64,000 nucleotides of DNA. It comes from Theobroma cacao. Its lineage: Eukaryota; Streptophyta; Magnoliopsida; Malvales; Malvaceae. Positions 37,901-52,200 of this stretch are shown here, piece by piece. The stretch's first letter is position 1. Each line of letters opens with the position of its first letter. Location: NCBI RefSeq assembly GCF_000208745.1, contig NC_030852.1, positions 31,264,969-31,328,968 on the forward strand, written 5' to 3'. Below the pieces are notes generated by a model. That model saw only the letters and a program-made list of their open reading frames with translations. It searched no databases and was not told the origin of the DNA. The position numbers and the translations under genes are program-made.

Positions 37901-40407
37901 ATGTGCTGTTTCCCTTCTTTTAAAAAAAATTAAGATATGAAAATAGTTAATGAATTATTTGAAATCTAATGTGCAACTTGTAATCTCTCGTAGCTAGTTA
38001 AATATAGGAAGCCTATTAAAGTGGGTGATTCAATTTGATACCACCCTACTTAGTCCAACTTGATGATTCTATGATGAGTTTAAAAAACACGTGGTATGTC
38101 ACAATCTCATAAACTTTTTTGTCTTTTTTCTATTAAAAAAATTTAATCAATATTAAAAAATTAGTAATAATAAAAAATCATACATTTGAATAATTAAGTT
38201 ATTTTATGTCATTAATGTAAGGATGAATTTTCAAACATCTGGTCCTGACTTGAAAGTCTTATCCACAGCTATTCAGAAATCAGAATCATGCGAGTGCTAG
38301 CCTTATTAATCACATCTCAATTTGTCAATAGAGAAAAAAAAAGAAAGAAGAAGCGAAAACCACTGTTATTAATTTGTATTTTTGCATGAATTCTCCTTTA
38401 CCCATGTTTCTATCACATTACGTTACAAGGAAGAGAAGATTTTATGTATTTAATGCGTAAAAGTAATTTTTCTTATGTCCCGTGCAAACCGTCAAGCTCA
38501 ACACTGACCAACCCCTAATTGCGTGTGCAAACAGTTAGAAGTTTAATTCTATGATGTTTATTTTTTTTATTTTTATGAATATTAAAAAAATTTTAATTTT
38601 GATATATTTTGTAATAAAATTTATAATATAAATGTTCAATAGTTTTTAATAAAAAAACTATGTAACTCAACATATTCATTCTACAAAGTTATTTTTGGGA
38701 TATTTTCAACCAAACGATCATTTAATTTTCCTATAATTAAACATATATTAATCTTTAGTAGTAATTAATAATGAAATTTATTTATTTTATTTCTGAAGTC
38801 TTTGACTGTTTAAATTATAGTAATAACGATAAAATATTAAAAATCTTGATTAAAAGTCAAAATACTGATCTAGAAATTCTCGAACAATGGTTCAACAACA
38901 AGTCTATCACCCAATAACAGAGAGAAACCAGTCAAAACCGTACCAATGAAACATAAGGTGGAGGTGGAACCCAAATCGTCAAAAAGATCTCATTAAGGAA
39001 AAAAATAAAAATAAAATATTTGACAAAAAAATAACCAAAGCGGACCACGCCAATGTCAACATAGCACCTGTTACCTAACCCATTTGAGTGAGGGACCCAA
39101 TGAACCATGACTTTCGAGTTAGATAACTAGTTACATCTTCATCTCACTTCAGTTGCGAGAAATTCGGTGCATGCATTGTATAAGAGTATGTTGTATTTAT
39201 GTACGAATGATCATTGATTTGACAATCATAATTAAATTTACACGGTTCGTTAGCAATTGGACAAAGCAAAATGTCGATCGCTTATAGGCGGCCTATAGCA
39301 GTAAGTAATAGATCTTTGGCTTCCTTTGAACTATACTCTCATCTTCTACTAGCTTCTTATTCTTTTATCTATCTAATCAAGTCTTTAATATTTAATTTTT
39401 ACTCAAAGAAATGCTTAACTCTAATCATTTAACAAAAAATTAATTACTATCAAATATTTTTTATCCATGAATATATGATATAAGTAATTAACGTAATCGG
39501 TACTTTTGATCAAATCAATTGTTATATGAATACATTAACTTGTTAAGTCACATGTCTCATGAGTAGAAAATGTCCACTAACATTAATTTGACAATGATTA
39601 ATTTTTCATTAGTATTAAAATCTTATTTGAGAATAAATTAAAAATTAAGTACTCGATTAAATATAATATATAAAATGGAAAGACCATAAGACATACTTTA
39701 CTACTATTTAAGCTTGGATTTTCATCAAATTTTAAAGTGGTGGGATTGTTTTGACCATATACTTTTAAGAATGGTCAAACTAAGAAAAAACCAAAAAAAA
39801 AAATCAGTAAAACATTAAAGGAAAACATTGAAATGATCAAGAAAAACAGGCCTCTCCGAGGAGTTGATTGGCTGCAGTCAACAGATGATTTGTTACTCAA
39901 ATGCCATTGAGTGGGGCCAATGACTTGGATGGCCAACCATGATCAGTCCTACTCCAGATGTGAAATGTGTCTGAATTAGATTATATGCCTAAGCTGGCTA
40001 AGCATGTTTTCTACGTGTGAGCAAATCACGTATTTCTGCCTACCGAGTCGTCAATTGCCACACAGTAATGGCATTCCCTTAAATAACTACAAAATCACTG
40101 GGTAGTCTTCAAAAGTCAGGTCCAAAACGCAGCGTTCAGTCCACCAAGGCAGCAAGGCTTACTAATCGACGCCCAACGAGTACTAGAAACTAACTACGGT
40201 TAAAATCCTAACCTGATATGGAATTAACCATGGTTACTTCATCTGCCCCAATCAAAACCTTTCCTTTTAAAAACCTCACCCTCACGAACACCACAAAGAA
40301 AACTGCGAAGAAAAGTGAGAGGGAACCTAACAGAAACAGCAAGAAAGCGCAAGAGCTTTCTCGAGAAAGTGCAATACAAAGAAAAGGAGATACCTTCAGT
40401 GAAAGAG
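34944..40407. other. AT-rich gene-free region
   Basis: No supported gene over about 5.4 kb. A less AT-rich patch at 36500-36800 (with GGTGGTGAGGTGGCGCGGTC) has no open frame of useful length. An AT palindrome at 36.2 kb is listed separately. Segments near 38590-38660 resemble AT-rich repeats also seen at about 21290 and 41950. Confidence 0.45.
36177..36247. repeat. AT microsatellite forming a palindrome
   Basis: Alternating TA runs on both sides of a TATTATTATATAATAATAAT-like centre, so the two halves are roughly reverse complements of each other. It could extrude a hairpin. It may be a plain microsatellite or the remnant of a small element. Confidence 0.65.
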
Positions 40408-41067
40408 ATGGCGTTTTACGTCGACGAAGAAGAGGTCTGGAAATGTCCGAAGCATCCTTCGAGAAGACGCCGAAGTGGAATCTGTCCGGTCTGCCTCCGA
40501 GACAAACTCGCTTCTCTTTGCCCCGAATGCGCCCACGCGCGTCCCTGCGCTTGTAGCGCAACCACTTCTTCTTCCTCGTCATCATCCTCCTTATCTCGCT
40601 TCTCAGCCGCGGCGGCCGTGGATATGCCAGGTGTCGGCGCCGTCGGTCGAGTTTCTAATCTTATAGAAGGCGAACCTGCTTTCCGACGATCCAGATCCCT
40701 GGCGATTCCCTTTCTCCGATCGAAGCCTGAGAGTTTAAGCGAAAAGAATGATTTGGCGGGTATTAAGAGCAAGACGCCGTCTTTTTGGTCGATGTTTAGA
40801 GCTAGTAATAAGAGCAAGCGACACGAGAGTGAAGATCATCAAAGAGAAGGAGAGAAAGAGAGAATAGCGGCGGAGGAAGAAAGGAGGAGGATGATGAGGA
40901 AGTCAAGGTCGGTGGCGGTGACATCACATTCCGGCATCGGAGATTTGAAATCGTCGCCTTCCACTAAAGGGAAAGGCTGGTATTTCCCGAGTCCGATGAA
41001 GGTTTTCAGGCAAACTAGAGTTTCCAAATTGGTTTTCCAAGAACGCTCTCCTTTGTATAGAGGTTGA
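40408..41067 (+). CDS. Plant Cys-rich N-terminal protein of unknown function
   Basis: Single-exon frame of 219 residues. The frame stays open upstream to 40315, but the Met at 40408 starts a compact conserved-looking N-terminus, MAFYVDEEEVWKCPKHPS. Residues 13-49 hold C13, H16, C26, C29, C38, C41, C47 and C49, spaced like one or two small zinc-binding units (CPKH, CPVC, CPEC, CAC). This part resembles the N-terminal CxxH...CxxC motif of the OCTOPUS/DUF740 group, a loose likeness only. A Ser run follows at about 53-62, then repeated basic Arg/Ser patches (FRRSRS, RKSRSVA), a charged helix rich in Glu and Arg (about 136-160), and an aromatic-basic C-terminus (GWYFPSPMKVFRQ). No membrane segment or signal peptide is visible. 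Codon use is GC-richer than the surroundings, which supports real coding. Function unknown. Confidence 0.82.
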   Translation: MAFYVDEEEVWKCPKHPSRRRRSGICPVCLRDKLASLCPECAHARPCACSATTSSSSSSSSLSRFSAAAAVDMPGVGAVGRVSNLIEGEPAFRRSRSLAIPFLRSKPESLSEKNDLAGIKSKTPSFWSMFRASNKSKRHESEDHQREGEKERIAAEEERRRMMRKSRSVAVTSHSGIGDLKSSPSTKGKGWYFPSPMKVFRQTRVSKLVFQERSPLYRG

Positions 41068-44000
41068 TTTATTTTTCCTTTTTTTTTATTTTTCTTTTTT
41101 CTTTATAATTTGTAGAGTAAATAAGTAATGTCAAAATTTAACAACAGAAACGAACGAAAATATGACTAATTAATATATTATTTATTTCCTCCTTTTTTTA
41201 TTTTAAACTTTTCGGAATTTAAGGAATATAACGAAATACTTGATTGAGTAATTTCAATTTTTTTAATTGATTGAAATTTGAATGTATTTTTTGGGGGGGA
41301 TTATATCATGTGTTAATTTTTCTTCTGCTTAATCATAGTGTTTTTTTTTTAATTTTGTTTTCACCCTCAAAAAGTTTTTGGGTGATTGATTGAAGGGGTG
41401 GATTTAATATTAATTGGATAATTAAACTCTTAATCTCTTTGTGCGAGGCAATAGTCACAAACCTATATGATTTTCATTTTTAAAAAAGAAATCCTTAAAT
41501 TCTCATCACAACTGTTTGCACTATTACAGAGTTGACAATTTTGCATATGATTAATTGCTAATGAGATTACTATGGCAACGGAGTGGTTCAGCTAAGGCAC
41601 AAAACTTGCTAATCACTCTGATTTAGTGGTTCAAAATTAAGCCATGTTCTTGACAAAAACATATTTTATATATATCTTGGAAGTTATGGCCCATTCCCCA
41701 TCGAATAAAGTAATAAACACATCTTAATTCTATAATTTATTGCTCTAATAAATAACAAGGAATTTGTATTTCAAGGGAGCCTCCAGCTCATTCCACAATG
41801 AATGTGAGAATTTTAGTTTGGTGTTATTTCTCGTAAGTATAAAATTTAATCAAATGTTAACTCTCCAAGAGTATGGGTTTTCCTTCCCATTTCCAAAAAG
41901 AAAAGTTTGTAAATGAGGTTTTGATTTTGATAAATTTTATATTTCAAATTTGAATTTTTTTAACAATATAAATACTCAATACTTTTTAATATAAAAATTT
42001 AAATAAAATCATAAATTCATAATATAAAAAAAATGAAAATATTAAGTGTCTATAAAATTATTTTTATTTTAAAACATTCGAAAATAAAAAATTAGACAAA
42101 ACATTGCATTTGGAAAAGATGGAAATGGAAGTAACTTAATTGGACCCACAAAACAAGTGGTTTGAAGAGAAAATCATGAGAAAATAATCACAACTTGTAC
42201 TGTCTTAGAGATGGAATGAGTGGGGGAAAGGAAAAAAAAAAAAGAAGAAGCAAATCCAGACTTGTACCCCAAAGAGTACTTATTCAAAGAGAATAAGACC
42301 AGCTTTTGCCATGATGAAGTTTGGGTAACTAGGTGAGGTAGGGATGGCGTTATTAATGGAGGTTTAGGCACTTTTTCTTTCAACTTTACAATCAATTCGC
42401 AATAATAGTTTGTTACTACAGCATGAATGTGGGCCCCAGTAATAAGTTTCCTTCATGCAATTGGAATGGAAGGAATGAAGTTTGGTTGAACAAAGTATAA
42501 TGTGTCCAATATCTTCCTAGCAATGCTTATAGATGAAATCTGTCCAGGCGTTCCCCCAAAAAGCAAAAAAGAAATAATAATTCAAATTTAGGGTTCAATC
42601 CAAATTTAGACAATTCAAAACATAACAATATTTAAGTTATTCAAAATAAATTTTTTGTGGGGTGGGGGATAGTTCATTTTCAATCAATCTTATTTGTTGT
42701 TTGTGCTATAAGGATAAATACTGAAATAAATTTCTCACATAACTTTTTTTTTAAAAAGTTTCCTCAATAGTTCACATTAAGTAACTGTTATTCGAATTAA
42801 AACCTTTCGCAACAAATATACATAAGAAATTTAATAATTAATGTCAATAATGTCATAGATTACATAAGAAATTAATCTCACAATAATTTAGGGGGCCCCT
42901 TGCAAAGGCATCCATTCATTTATCTTCCCACCTATCAACTCTATATAGTTGTTTAAGTTTCGATGTTTTGAGACATTGAGAAACAAAAAGCAATAATGAG
43001 TTGTATTTTCCAATAAGTGTGACATGAATTTAAAGAAAAAAAAAGGCTACCATGAATTTTTAATTCCGAATATAGCCAATTCCTTAATCAAACTTATAAT
43101 GTTTGATAAATTTAGAAACAAAAATTTTCTTGCAAAAATTCCCTAACTACTACCTTTATTGAAAGTTTTACTGCTCATATCTCCAACTTATTACAATAAT
43201 TGTTTCCTATTATTGTCACCTAATTATAAGTATTTTTTTTTTTTTTGCTTTGTTATGTTTGGTGTTTTTGATATCATTATTCAATTAAATTTGATGATAA
43301 CTTTAGATATATTTTAATAATGATTCAGAACTAAGTATTATTAATTTAATAATTTTTGGAATCTAAATTACATGATTTTTAAAAATTTAAATTCAAGTTA
43401 CTAATAATGATTAACTTAAATAATTATATAAATATTACAATTTCAATCTTTTAAAACCTTCATCTCATTAAAACAATTCGTCAATTAGAGCATCATGTTT
43501 TCCTTACCAAGTTTACTGATAGAAAAAATGGAATTATACCCAAAAAAGCTGTGCACCATTCTACAGCGAAAGGTGGGGGAGGCCGACACAAACATAATTT
43601 CTAACCAGAAACGTCTGCCAAGAAAGACACTAGACGTTTTCAGAAACTACTCAATTCTTATTCTCGTGGGGACCTTCACAACCTTAATGCTGTGAATGTT
43701 TGGATTCAGAATCTGCAACTGGATTTAAACCATGATTCCAACCCCCCAAACAGCAATATTCTATACAAATCTGCAGAACCTTAGCACATGTAATCTGAAT
43801 ACCAAGATCCTTAAAGGAATAAATTAATCCAAAGCCGACCTCTAACTTGAATATTAAGGGTGAAAACTTGGTGTATTGGTTGGAGAATTGATCCCTCTTT
43901 TGCTTGTGCAGGTGGAGCAATCAATTGATTTCTTTGCTGTTATTATATTGACATTAAAGATCCATAAACGAGCAGACCAACTGTTAAATCTTCTAGCCAC

Positions 44001-47000
44001 CAACTTTAAAGCATCCTCTTGATTTTCTTCTTTATATTAATACAACTTAAATAGCTGTGTGTTTGTGGTCCTTTTATTAAATGAGATCAGCACACTATTT
44101 ACCACAGTGTCTTTAACTACATGTTCACTTGGAAATAAAATATTTTTGTCCTTTTTCAATATCTTATTTTATTTTATAATTTTATATTATTAATTAAAAA
44201 TATTAATCTTTAAATTTAAATCTTAAACTCTAAATTCGAATAATAAATAATAATAATTTTTCTAAAGGCAACAAGTTGCCCCTTCGTTTGGTGAAAGAAT
44301 TTTCACGTTGGCCACACTAATCAATTTGTTACTAAGATGAGAAAAATACCCAAAACAACTTTTCAACTTTCTCTTTTGAAATATTTTCCCTTTACATGTC
44401 GTGATTAATTCATTTTGGTTGGGTGTGCAAATAAAACAAACTTTTTTCAGTACCCCTGCTTTCCTGCATTCATTTTAGGCAGTTGACAGTCAGTCAGCTA
44501 TCATCTATAGAGCATGATTGCCACTTTATGTTTGCAAGTTTTTTTTTTTTTTGGGGTGGGGGGTGGTGCTGTGGGGAAGGGAACTAATTATATTGAAAGC
44601 AACAGAGAAACAAAGAATTTGATGCGCCAAAGTCCAAAGTATGGACTGACAGAAAACTAAGGCTGTGTATGAACTGCAAAAGCATGTTAAAGTATGTAAA
44701 TAATAATGGTCTTTAAAGTCTCGCAGAGGCAGGCAAGAAAGATGGCTGGATGGAGAAGCATAAGGAGGGTAGGAAACTTGGGCGTGTGAAGAGAATCTTG
44801 ATTCTTGGGTTTCTGACACGTGGGGACTTAAGGTCATGGATATTATTCAACCCAAAAGGCCAGAAAACTGGAAAAGGGTGTTCGACAGTATCATATATCC
44901 AAATTGCAATGGTGGCAGCAATTGCTTTTGACAAACTGCCAAACAGAGCAGGACAAATGCTGAAAAGGCTTTGGAGACAAGCTGCGTCCCGACCACCCTC
45001 TCAGGTTGAGTTAGTCCTCCGCATCCTCACGAGGGAAGCTAGACTCACTCACTCCCTGTACAGTCAAGATCATCTACCTCAATTCTCCAACGTCGATAAC
45101 ATTATTAAGAATACATCATCCACGTGTTATGATTGTTAATTTTGCCCCCAACTTACTATATATATATATATTTTTTTTTTAATTAAAAAAAAATTTAAAC
45201 ATTACTTTTCAAGTAAGAAAATATATATAAATTAATAAATCAAATATTCAAATACAATCTTAATTTACTATCTAAACTTACTTCAATTTAACAATCAAAA
45301 TCTATTTAACCTAATAGTTTAGGATTCAATCTTGCATAAATCTTTTACTTACTTCGACTCGGTTATCAACTTTCATCATATCAAACAATTCAACAACTAT
45401 ATTTTTTCATTTCTATTTTCACAAGATCTTAGTATTATTTCTTGAGTGTCAGGTATTCTTGTTATATTTTGGGTTTTTTTTTTTATTTAATCCAGGAGCC
45501 TTGTTTGTAAGTGAACTTGCACTTGACACAATTAACTTATAAATTTCAAGATTTGAGACTGATCAATACCATAGAGAGCATATCCTATTACCAAAACAAA
45601 AATCGTCTACGCTCATCTCTGCTCCTTCCTTGCTTCGTATATAAATTTTTGCGACCTGCTTGTTTAATGTGTTTAATGTAAATAACAGGTTATCTAATAT
45701 TATCTTATCTTTAATCCCGAACAGAAAGAGAGGACAGACAATTTTTGTTCCCATTGTCAACTAGACTAAGAATCATCCATTGTAAAGACAGTCAAAAAAG
45801 CAACCATTAAAAAAAAGAAAAAGTTGTCAGTTGAAAACGCGCATTGTATTGAGAATAGTCCGCATTTGCATTCAGCGAAGGGATGCCCAAAGTAGATTTA
45901 AGGGGAGTTCGACGAAGACAAACAGCTTAATTTGAACGTGAATTAGTCAGCCCTGTATAAAAGTATTTTCTTTGACTGCATGCCAACTATCAATTCCTAT
46001 TAGTCACCGTCTTGAGTCTTTCAAACATCTTGTAGCTACTATAAGCTCAAAATTCTTATGGAAGACAGAGAGAATTAAAAGTAACAAATTGCCACAGTTT
46101 TCAGCTATCAATCTCCCAACTCGAGTCACGAGGGCACCGAATCTGGTTCTGAAAGTGCGTTTCAGTTCTTATTGACCTTGAAATTCAAAAGCTTTGTGTT
46201 TTTTAATAAAATATCTCTTTGTTAGGATGGCTGTTATAATACTTACTATATGGATTTTAAACAATTTTGTCATCTATTTCGTCTAAAGTTATATTCTAAT
46301 TCAATTATTATTAAAAATAGAAATAATGATTTGCACATTTTTAATTATATCGTGGGGTTCCAACTTCCATGTACATTAGATGCCCTGAATGAAGCTAATT
46401 TTCTAAACATCGGCAGAATCTTGGAGGGTAAATCTCTAGTAACTTGAAAAACCAACCATTGACCATTGTGTTTCCTCAGCCACAAGAGGTGAAACTGAAT
46501 CGTGCATTATTGTTACCCCACCATGTTCTTTAGAGGTTTGCGGTTATCGGACGCTTCTCTTGAGATTTTATGAGAACGTGAGATGCAAGCAAGCAAGCGT
46601 GGTGAATGAAGGGAATTACACATAAACCAATGCCAGGGAGGGGATATTTGTCGGGGTACAATGTACAGGCAGGGAGAGTACACGAGAACACGCCTTTTTG
46701 CACAACAACTGATGCATCCATCTCTCACTTTGTAGTTTGTACGTACCCTGTGATCAATGATCGATCTCAAATGAAGTTGTCCATTGTCCAAGACCCCCAG
46801 TCCGAGAGAGAGCCCACGCCCCATTATCCAGAGAAAAAGAGTACAACTATCTCCTTTTCTAGCCCTACCAATCTTTCTTCCTCTCCCTATTGTTAATCTC
46901 CCCTCATCAGATCATGCATCTATCAACCCTTCTTCAACACGATTTTTGCATCATATATTCCTTGCAATATATATGGATGAATGTTAGTAATTGTTTGAAG

Positions 47001-48687
47001 TCAAAATGAAAGGGAAAAGTTAACACAAGGAAAACTAGTGAAAGAAATGAATGAGTTAGGATAGCCATCAACTCCATAAAAATCTCGTAAAATATGTGAG
47101 GTGTTCAGTTCAAAGCAAATGTGTGTAAAGCAAAGAGTAGAGAACCCATCATCTTCTTCTCCTTGGAGGATCGGAACATGGGGGTTAAGGCAAGTCATGT
47201 GGGTAGATGCCCCACATTGAATGTGTAAGTGTCGTTTTGGTATTTGGTTCGGCACTATGGAGAAAAACAAAAAAGCTACAACTGCTCTCCTTTCATTGGA
47301 GGTCTCAAATCAGACATCTAAATCTCTTTCCTTTTCCTTTTCTTTTTCTTTAACGCATGTTAGGGACTTGTGCCATTTCAAATAGCGACAGACATATGCA
47401 CACGAACGCCTATTTTTTCATTTTATTTTCTTAACAAGTGGGGGAAGGAGTGCCTGTCAGGTGGAACCAGAGGTATTGATCACGAACGTGTCAAGAAGCT
47501 ACTCGTCCAGTTAAGTGTGGCTTTCCTTTGTCTAGAAGTTGGATAACGCGCTTTGCAACGAAAATCGAGACCATCTTTGGTCAAAATGACTGTGTCTCCT
47601 GTTGTTTTAGTTTTAATTTTTGGGGTCCCAAGTCCAAACAACTGCTACTTAAGATTTTGGTTATGACTTAAGGACCAAATGCCATTACGAAGTGACATGG
47701 ATAAGATCGGGCGCCCTCCATGAATTTCATGTTGGTGCTTTAAAATATGCATGGGAAACCCAGTATTTAGTGACAAGATTTTGGGGGAAATAACGTTTTA
47801 AAAAATTTTCACCCCAGCCAGGCAAACATAGCCTGTATTGGCCCCCCGGTTGTTTTGTTTTGCTTTTGTTGGACTGTATTTGCAGTTGGTGCCCAAAAAA
47901 TCTTTAGGCCCCACCCAAGAAAAACCTATTCGGCCTTGTCTATCCAAAAATAGGCCCAAAACCCTTCAAACCCGCACGGAAACCTCCTCCCAACGTCCCA
48001 TCATACATCCAAGTTTTTTTGGAGTGGAGCTGACCTCCAATCAATAAAGTGCTAGCACAGATTGAAGCTGTTCAGCCGTCAAATCAAACAGAAAAGAACT
48101 CAAACCTCCAATTGCCAAATCTTTTGCCAGTGGCCCAATTGGACTTCCATGTGGTCCCCAGTCACCACCACCACAGTGCGATTCTGATATGAACAGTCAT
48201 TTGTTTTGGCTGCAGAAGAAAAGGTTTTCGAGTGTTTTCATGGAGACACGAAAAAAGTGGAGTAAAATTATGCTGGATTATTTTTTATATTATCTAGATA
48301 TCAAGAGGGACCCCGTAGTTGTCCAAAACTCCCCAAAGCTGAGATGAAATTTTTTTTCTCTGGTACTAACTTCCCTAGTTTCAGGTTCTAACGTTGTGGC
48401 CTCATACAACAAAAAGTTGGTGCGGGCGTTGCTTTCGGTTCTGGACTGCTTTCCCTGAATGGGCCCTAATTTGAAGCTCAAATTGGGGTAATATCAAAGA
48501 TTATTACATTCCATTTAAACCTAGGGCTTGGCCCAGATTGTTCGCCCTCACAAACCAATGGTTCGCATTCCGAACAAGGAAATAACGTTTAGAAAGAAAA
48601 CCAAAGAAACACTCCAGATTCTTTGATCATTGTTTCTGGCTTTTCCCCATCAACCCTCTCATTCTCTGTTTCTCTGTCTCTCTGGCC
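41068..48687. other. Gene-free region
   Basis: About 7.6 kb without a gene I can support. Open stretches at 44750-45139, 46513-46896 and 47838-48047 were examined and rejected. A TA microsatellite lies near 45157-45170. The 200 bases before 48688 are the promoter and leader of the next gene, including a CT-rich stretch (CTCTGTTTCTCTGTCTCTCT). Confidence 0.45.
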
Positions 48688-49200
48688 ATGGCTGAAGCCA
48701 AACAAGCCCTGATCTTCACCTACGGAACTTTGAAACAAGGCCATGGAAATCACTATCTAATTGAAGACCTTATCCGCCAAAAAGACTCCGTGTTTTTAGG
48801 TGCCCATGTGACCCACCAACCCCACCCACTTGTTATAGGCCCATACGGTATCCCTTACCTCATCAACCTTCCTGGGCATGGCCATCGAGTTAAGGGCGAG
48901 TTGTACTCCGTGTCGACTCGGGGACTAGCCCGACTGGATGAACTGGAAGGCACCAGCATCGGACACTACGAGAGGCTGCCTATTCAAGTGTATGAAGAAG
49001 AGAAAGGTGGCGTTTCGGTGGCTGCAGAGTCGTATTTCGCGCATAGGGATTTCGGAGAGAGGTTGTGGGAGCGGAGAGGGAAGGTGGGTTTGAACGAGTT
49101 CGGAGAGAAAGAGGGAAAAGGGTATGTGAGCAGAGACATTAGGCCTCAGGAAAGTAGCATTATTCATGATATTACATTCTTTGTTACCATTAATGAATAA
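48688..49200 (+). CDS. Gamma-glutamylcyclotransferase-like (AIG2-like) protein
   Basis: Single exon, 170 residues. Members of this fold release 5-oxoproline from gamma-glutamyl compounds; the substrate of this plant branch is not settled. The fold's glycine-rich signature is near the N-terminus, with YGTLKQGHGNH at residues 12-22. GELYSVSTRGLARLDELEG at about 70-88 contains the acidic site expected to act as the catalytic base (E85 or E87). GHYERLPI at 92-99 follows, and ESYFA at about 114-118 matches the usual fourth strand. Length matches stand-alone plant members. The tail (FVTINE) is short and lacks a targeting signal, so a cytosolic location is likely. The start has a good context (GCCATGGC). 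No neighbours are related. Confidence 0.88.
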   Translation: MAEAKQALIFTYGTLKQGHGNHYLIEDLIRQKDSVFLGAHVTHQPHPLVIGPYGIPYLINLPGHGHRVKGELYSVSTRGLARLDELEGTSIGHYERLPIQVYEEEKGGVSVAAESYFAHRDFGERLWERRGKVGLNEFGEKEGKGYVSRDIRPQESSIIHDITFFVTINE

Positions 49201-52200
49201 TTGTCTTTTTATTTATTTATTTTAGATTGGAGATAAATTAAATAATTGTATTCTTACAAGTTACAGTTAGTTCTGAAGCAGTATTGTGAACTGCTCTTTT
49301 GGCATTTTATTTTCTCTTTTGAAGATCAATTTGCACTTCAATGATTAACTTCTTGCTTGAATCAAACCCTTCAATCTTGGATCTCCTTTTTCTAGTTTCT
49401 CTAGGTTTTGCTGCAGGATTGAGTTTGCATCTCCATTGCCATCTCCGCTAACACAATCAGATGATTACTAGTAATATCTTTGTGCATCTCGGAGAACTAC
49501 CCAATTTGTTTTCACGAAGTCACCATTTTCCAAATCCTGTTTCTCCTAGTCCTAGCTAATGAAACAAAACCAGCTTGAAATTTGAGGATATGTAAAAAGT
49601 GAAAAGATAGGAAATAGCATTGGGCAATCCACGGTTAAAGCCAAATATCAGAATCAGAAGGCTAGGACGAAACCCACATTTGCTTGTTTGATGCTGATGT
49701 AGGCTAGAAAATATCGAACATGAGCCAATCTTGAAAGTTGATCAGGCCTGACAGACAGTATCTGATCTGGTCTTCCAAGCCTAACTAGCACTAGACCCGA
49801 TTTTCCCTCTACTTTGGGCTCTCCACATTTTTTAAAATGAAATTAAAGAGATAAATAATCTCACATGGTAATTGTTTGCCAATATGTGGATAATGAATCG
49901 GTTTAAAAGGCAAGAAACCACATCGTCCAACAAGAGTTTTATATTTAAAATGAAAAAACTTCCGGCTGCATGTATCAGTATATCACATTGATTAAACTAA
50001 CAAACAACTTAAAACATGTGTTTCATCGGATAGAGAGATGCAGACAGACAGAAAGAACAAACAAAAAAAATTGAGAAGGAGAGAGGTTAGATGGCGCAGA
50101 GCTGGTTTTTCTATTAGTGATATATAGGATCCACATAGAGAAAACGAATTTAAAATGGTCCAATTGTACCCAACTATCGCAGTTCTTGGTTTTCCGAATG
50201 CTCCCACTGGCAATCATTTCAACCAATGCAAGGTGCAGGTGGGGGTGGGAATTTGTCTACAGTTCACATCTTAATTTAGACATGATTAGCTTTGCCCCAG
50301 CAGCTCACATGACTCTCTCTCTCTAAGGGGCTGTATCCACATTTCACAATGTTGGGTTTGAACTTTGAATCAAGTCCTGGGATTCTAAAGGGTAATCTCC
50401 CCAGAAAAGGTCAAGGAACGGACCAATAAGACTAAAAAGAACATAAAAAAGTGAAAGAGATGAACCTGTTTATAAGTCAAAAACAAAGAAGATATCTTTT
50501 TGCCAAGTAAAAACGATGGATGAACATTGTCTCAGAAAGAGAACAAGTTCGATCTTGGTATTGTTAAAGACGTCAGAGATGATGTAGTGAGGAGAATGTT
50601 TGGTATCAATCTCGCAATGGCGCGGAAGAGAAAGGGATCCCACTAGCCAAGCAAAATGAGATGGAGTGACCCCACCAATGGAGGGATGAGAAGGGGAGGT
50701 GCTCTTGCATGTGATTTCCCACTACTCTCTCATGCATGCGCTTTTGTAAAGGGAGGAGTAGCTTGTTTTGTTGGAGATACAGAGTCTGATGTCTTTGAAA
50801 TGAAGGAAAGGGTTTCAGACCTGAAAACGAGATAACATTAATGGCTTCCTCGTAGTTTAACTCATTCCGCTTATTGAATCACAGAATGCTGTCAGTTTTC
50901 GATATGGTGGGGCAGAAACCTGAAAATGATTATGGAATCGTATAATTTAGAATCAACCAGTGGAAAGTCTGTAAACAAAGACATTGCCAAATAAACATTT
51001 TCACCGGTCTGGTCCTGTCGCAAGTTCTGCCCTTATCTGATCTTGCATGTGTTTTGGCTCTCGATCAAAATGTTAATAACTTAATATTTCATTTCCTCCA
51101 TTTCTAAAAACTACGACATTTGTCAAGGCCAGACTCATTTATCTCACACTAATTTCCTACTAACATTAATTTCCAGTTGGCATACAAATTAATTGCAGTC
51201 CATTTCACCTGCATAGGTTTAGTTTAGTGTGAAGGGTTGATTACAGGCAATATATAGTAGACTCATACATTACGGATTCATAGCAGCCCTGACTCAAGCA
51301 GGATTTGCATCTTTGCAAACTGTATTTACTTGTTATGAATATTCCTGCCTCGGGCAATACCAAAAAAATAAAAAAATAAAAAAGTACTCCAATTCCATAT
51401 TAATAGACATTGCCAGTTGTACACAAGCTTGACCTTGGATCCTATGTGAAAGTAATAGATAAGGCAAGTGAACAGACTTCTGCCTGCACTAATTGGTAAT
51501 GGTGGCTATTCTTTTCTCATTCTTTTTGTTAAGGGTACGGAAAGTTATTTTCTTCTTATTGGCTATTAAGACGAATCCTGATAAAGATTTGCTTAATATG
51601 GTGGATAATAACATCACATCCACAATGCTAATTAAGGTATTTCTACACCTACTAATGTAGCAAGTACCTCTTCCTTTCAGTGCTTGGTTGGAGAGCACCA
51701 AATTTCACATGGAGAGATGAACTAGTGACTGGTATGCAAATTGAAAGGTAGTAATTGTACTGACTTTGCTAAAATTCTCTTCCCCCCCACCACCCCCGCC
51801 NNNNNNNNNNNNNNNNNNNNNNNNNNNNNNNNNNNNNNNNNNNNNNNNNNNNNNNNNNNNNNNNNNNNNNNNNNNNNNNNNNNNNNNNNNNNNNNNNNNN
51901 NNNNNNNNNNNNNNNNNNNNNNNNNGGAGGTTTCTTCTTGTATCCCGAGCAGTGACAAAGCATTGATTACTCTGTTTTTGCCATCATTTCTCTTTGATCA
52001 GTGATCGCCTCTTTACTTCAATGATCTAATGAAAATGGTTGCAGGCTTCTGAAAGGACTTGGCACTGGACATATGGTGATTTACAAATAGCAATGAACTT
52101 TATCAAGATTGTAAAGGATACAAAGTTAGAATCAAATTTCCATGATAAAATCCTCAAGAATTTAACAGGTTTTCAAGCCCATACACTCAAAATGGTGGCA

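Noticed and set aside
44750..45139. 129-codon plus-strand open frame
   Set aside because: Opposite-strand frames are equally open, no domain is recognisable and no paralogue is present.
46513..46896. Possible microRNA-like hairpin and open frames near 46.6 kb
   Set aside because: I compared the region by eye with common plant microRNAs (miR156-miR408 families) and found no match. No clear foldback could be drawn.
51722..52004. Open frames crossing the N run
   Set aside because: They exist only because unknown bases are read as open codons.
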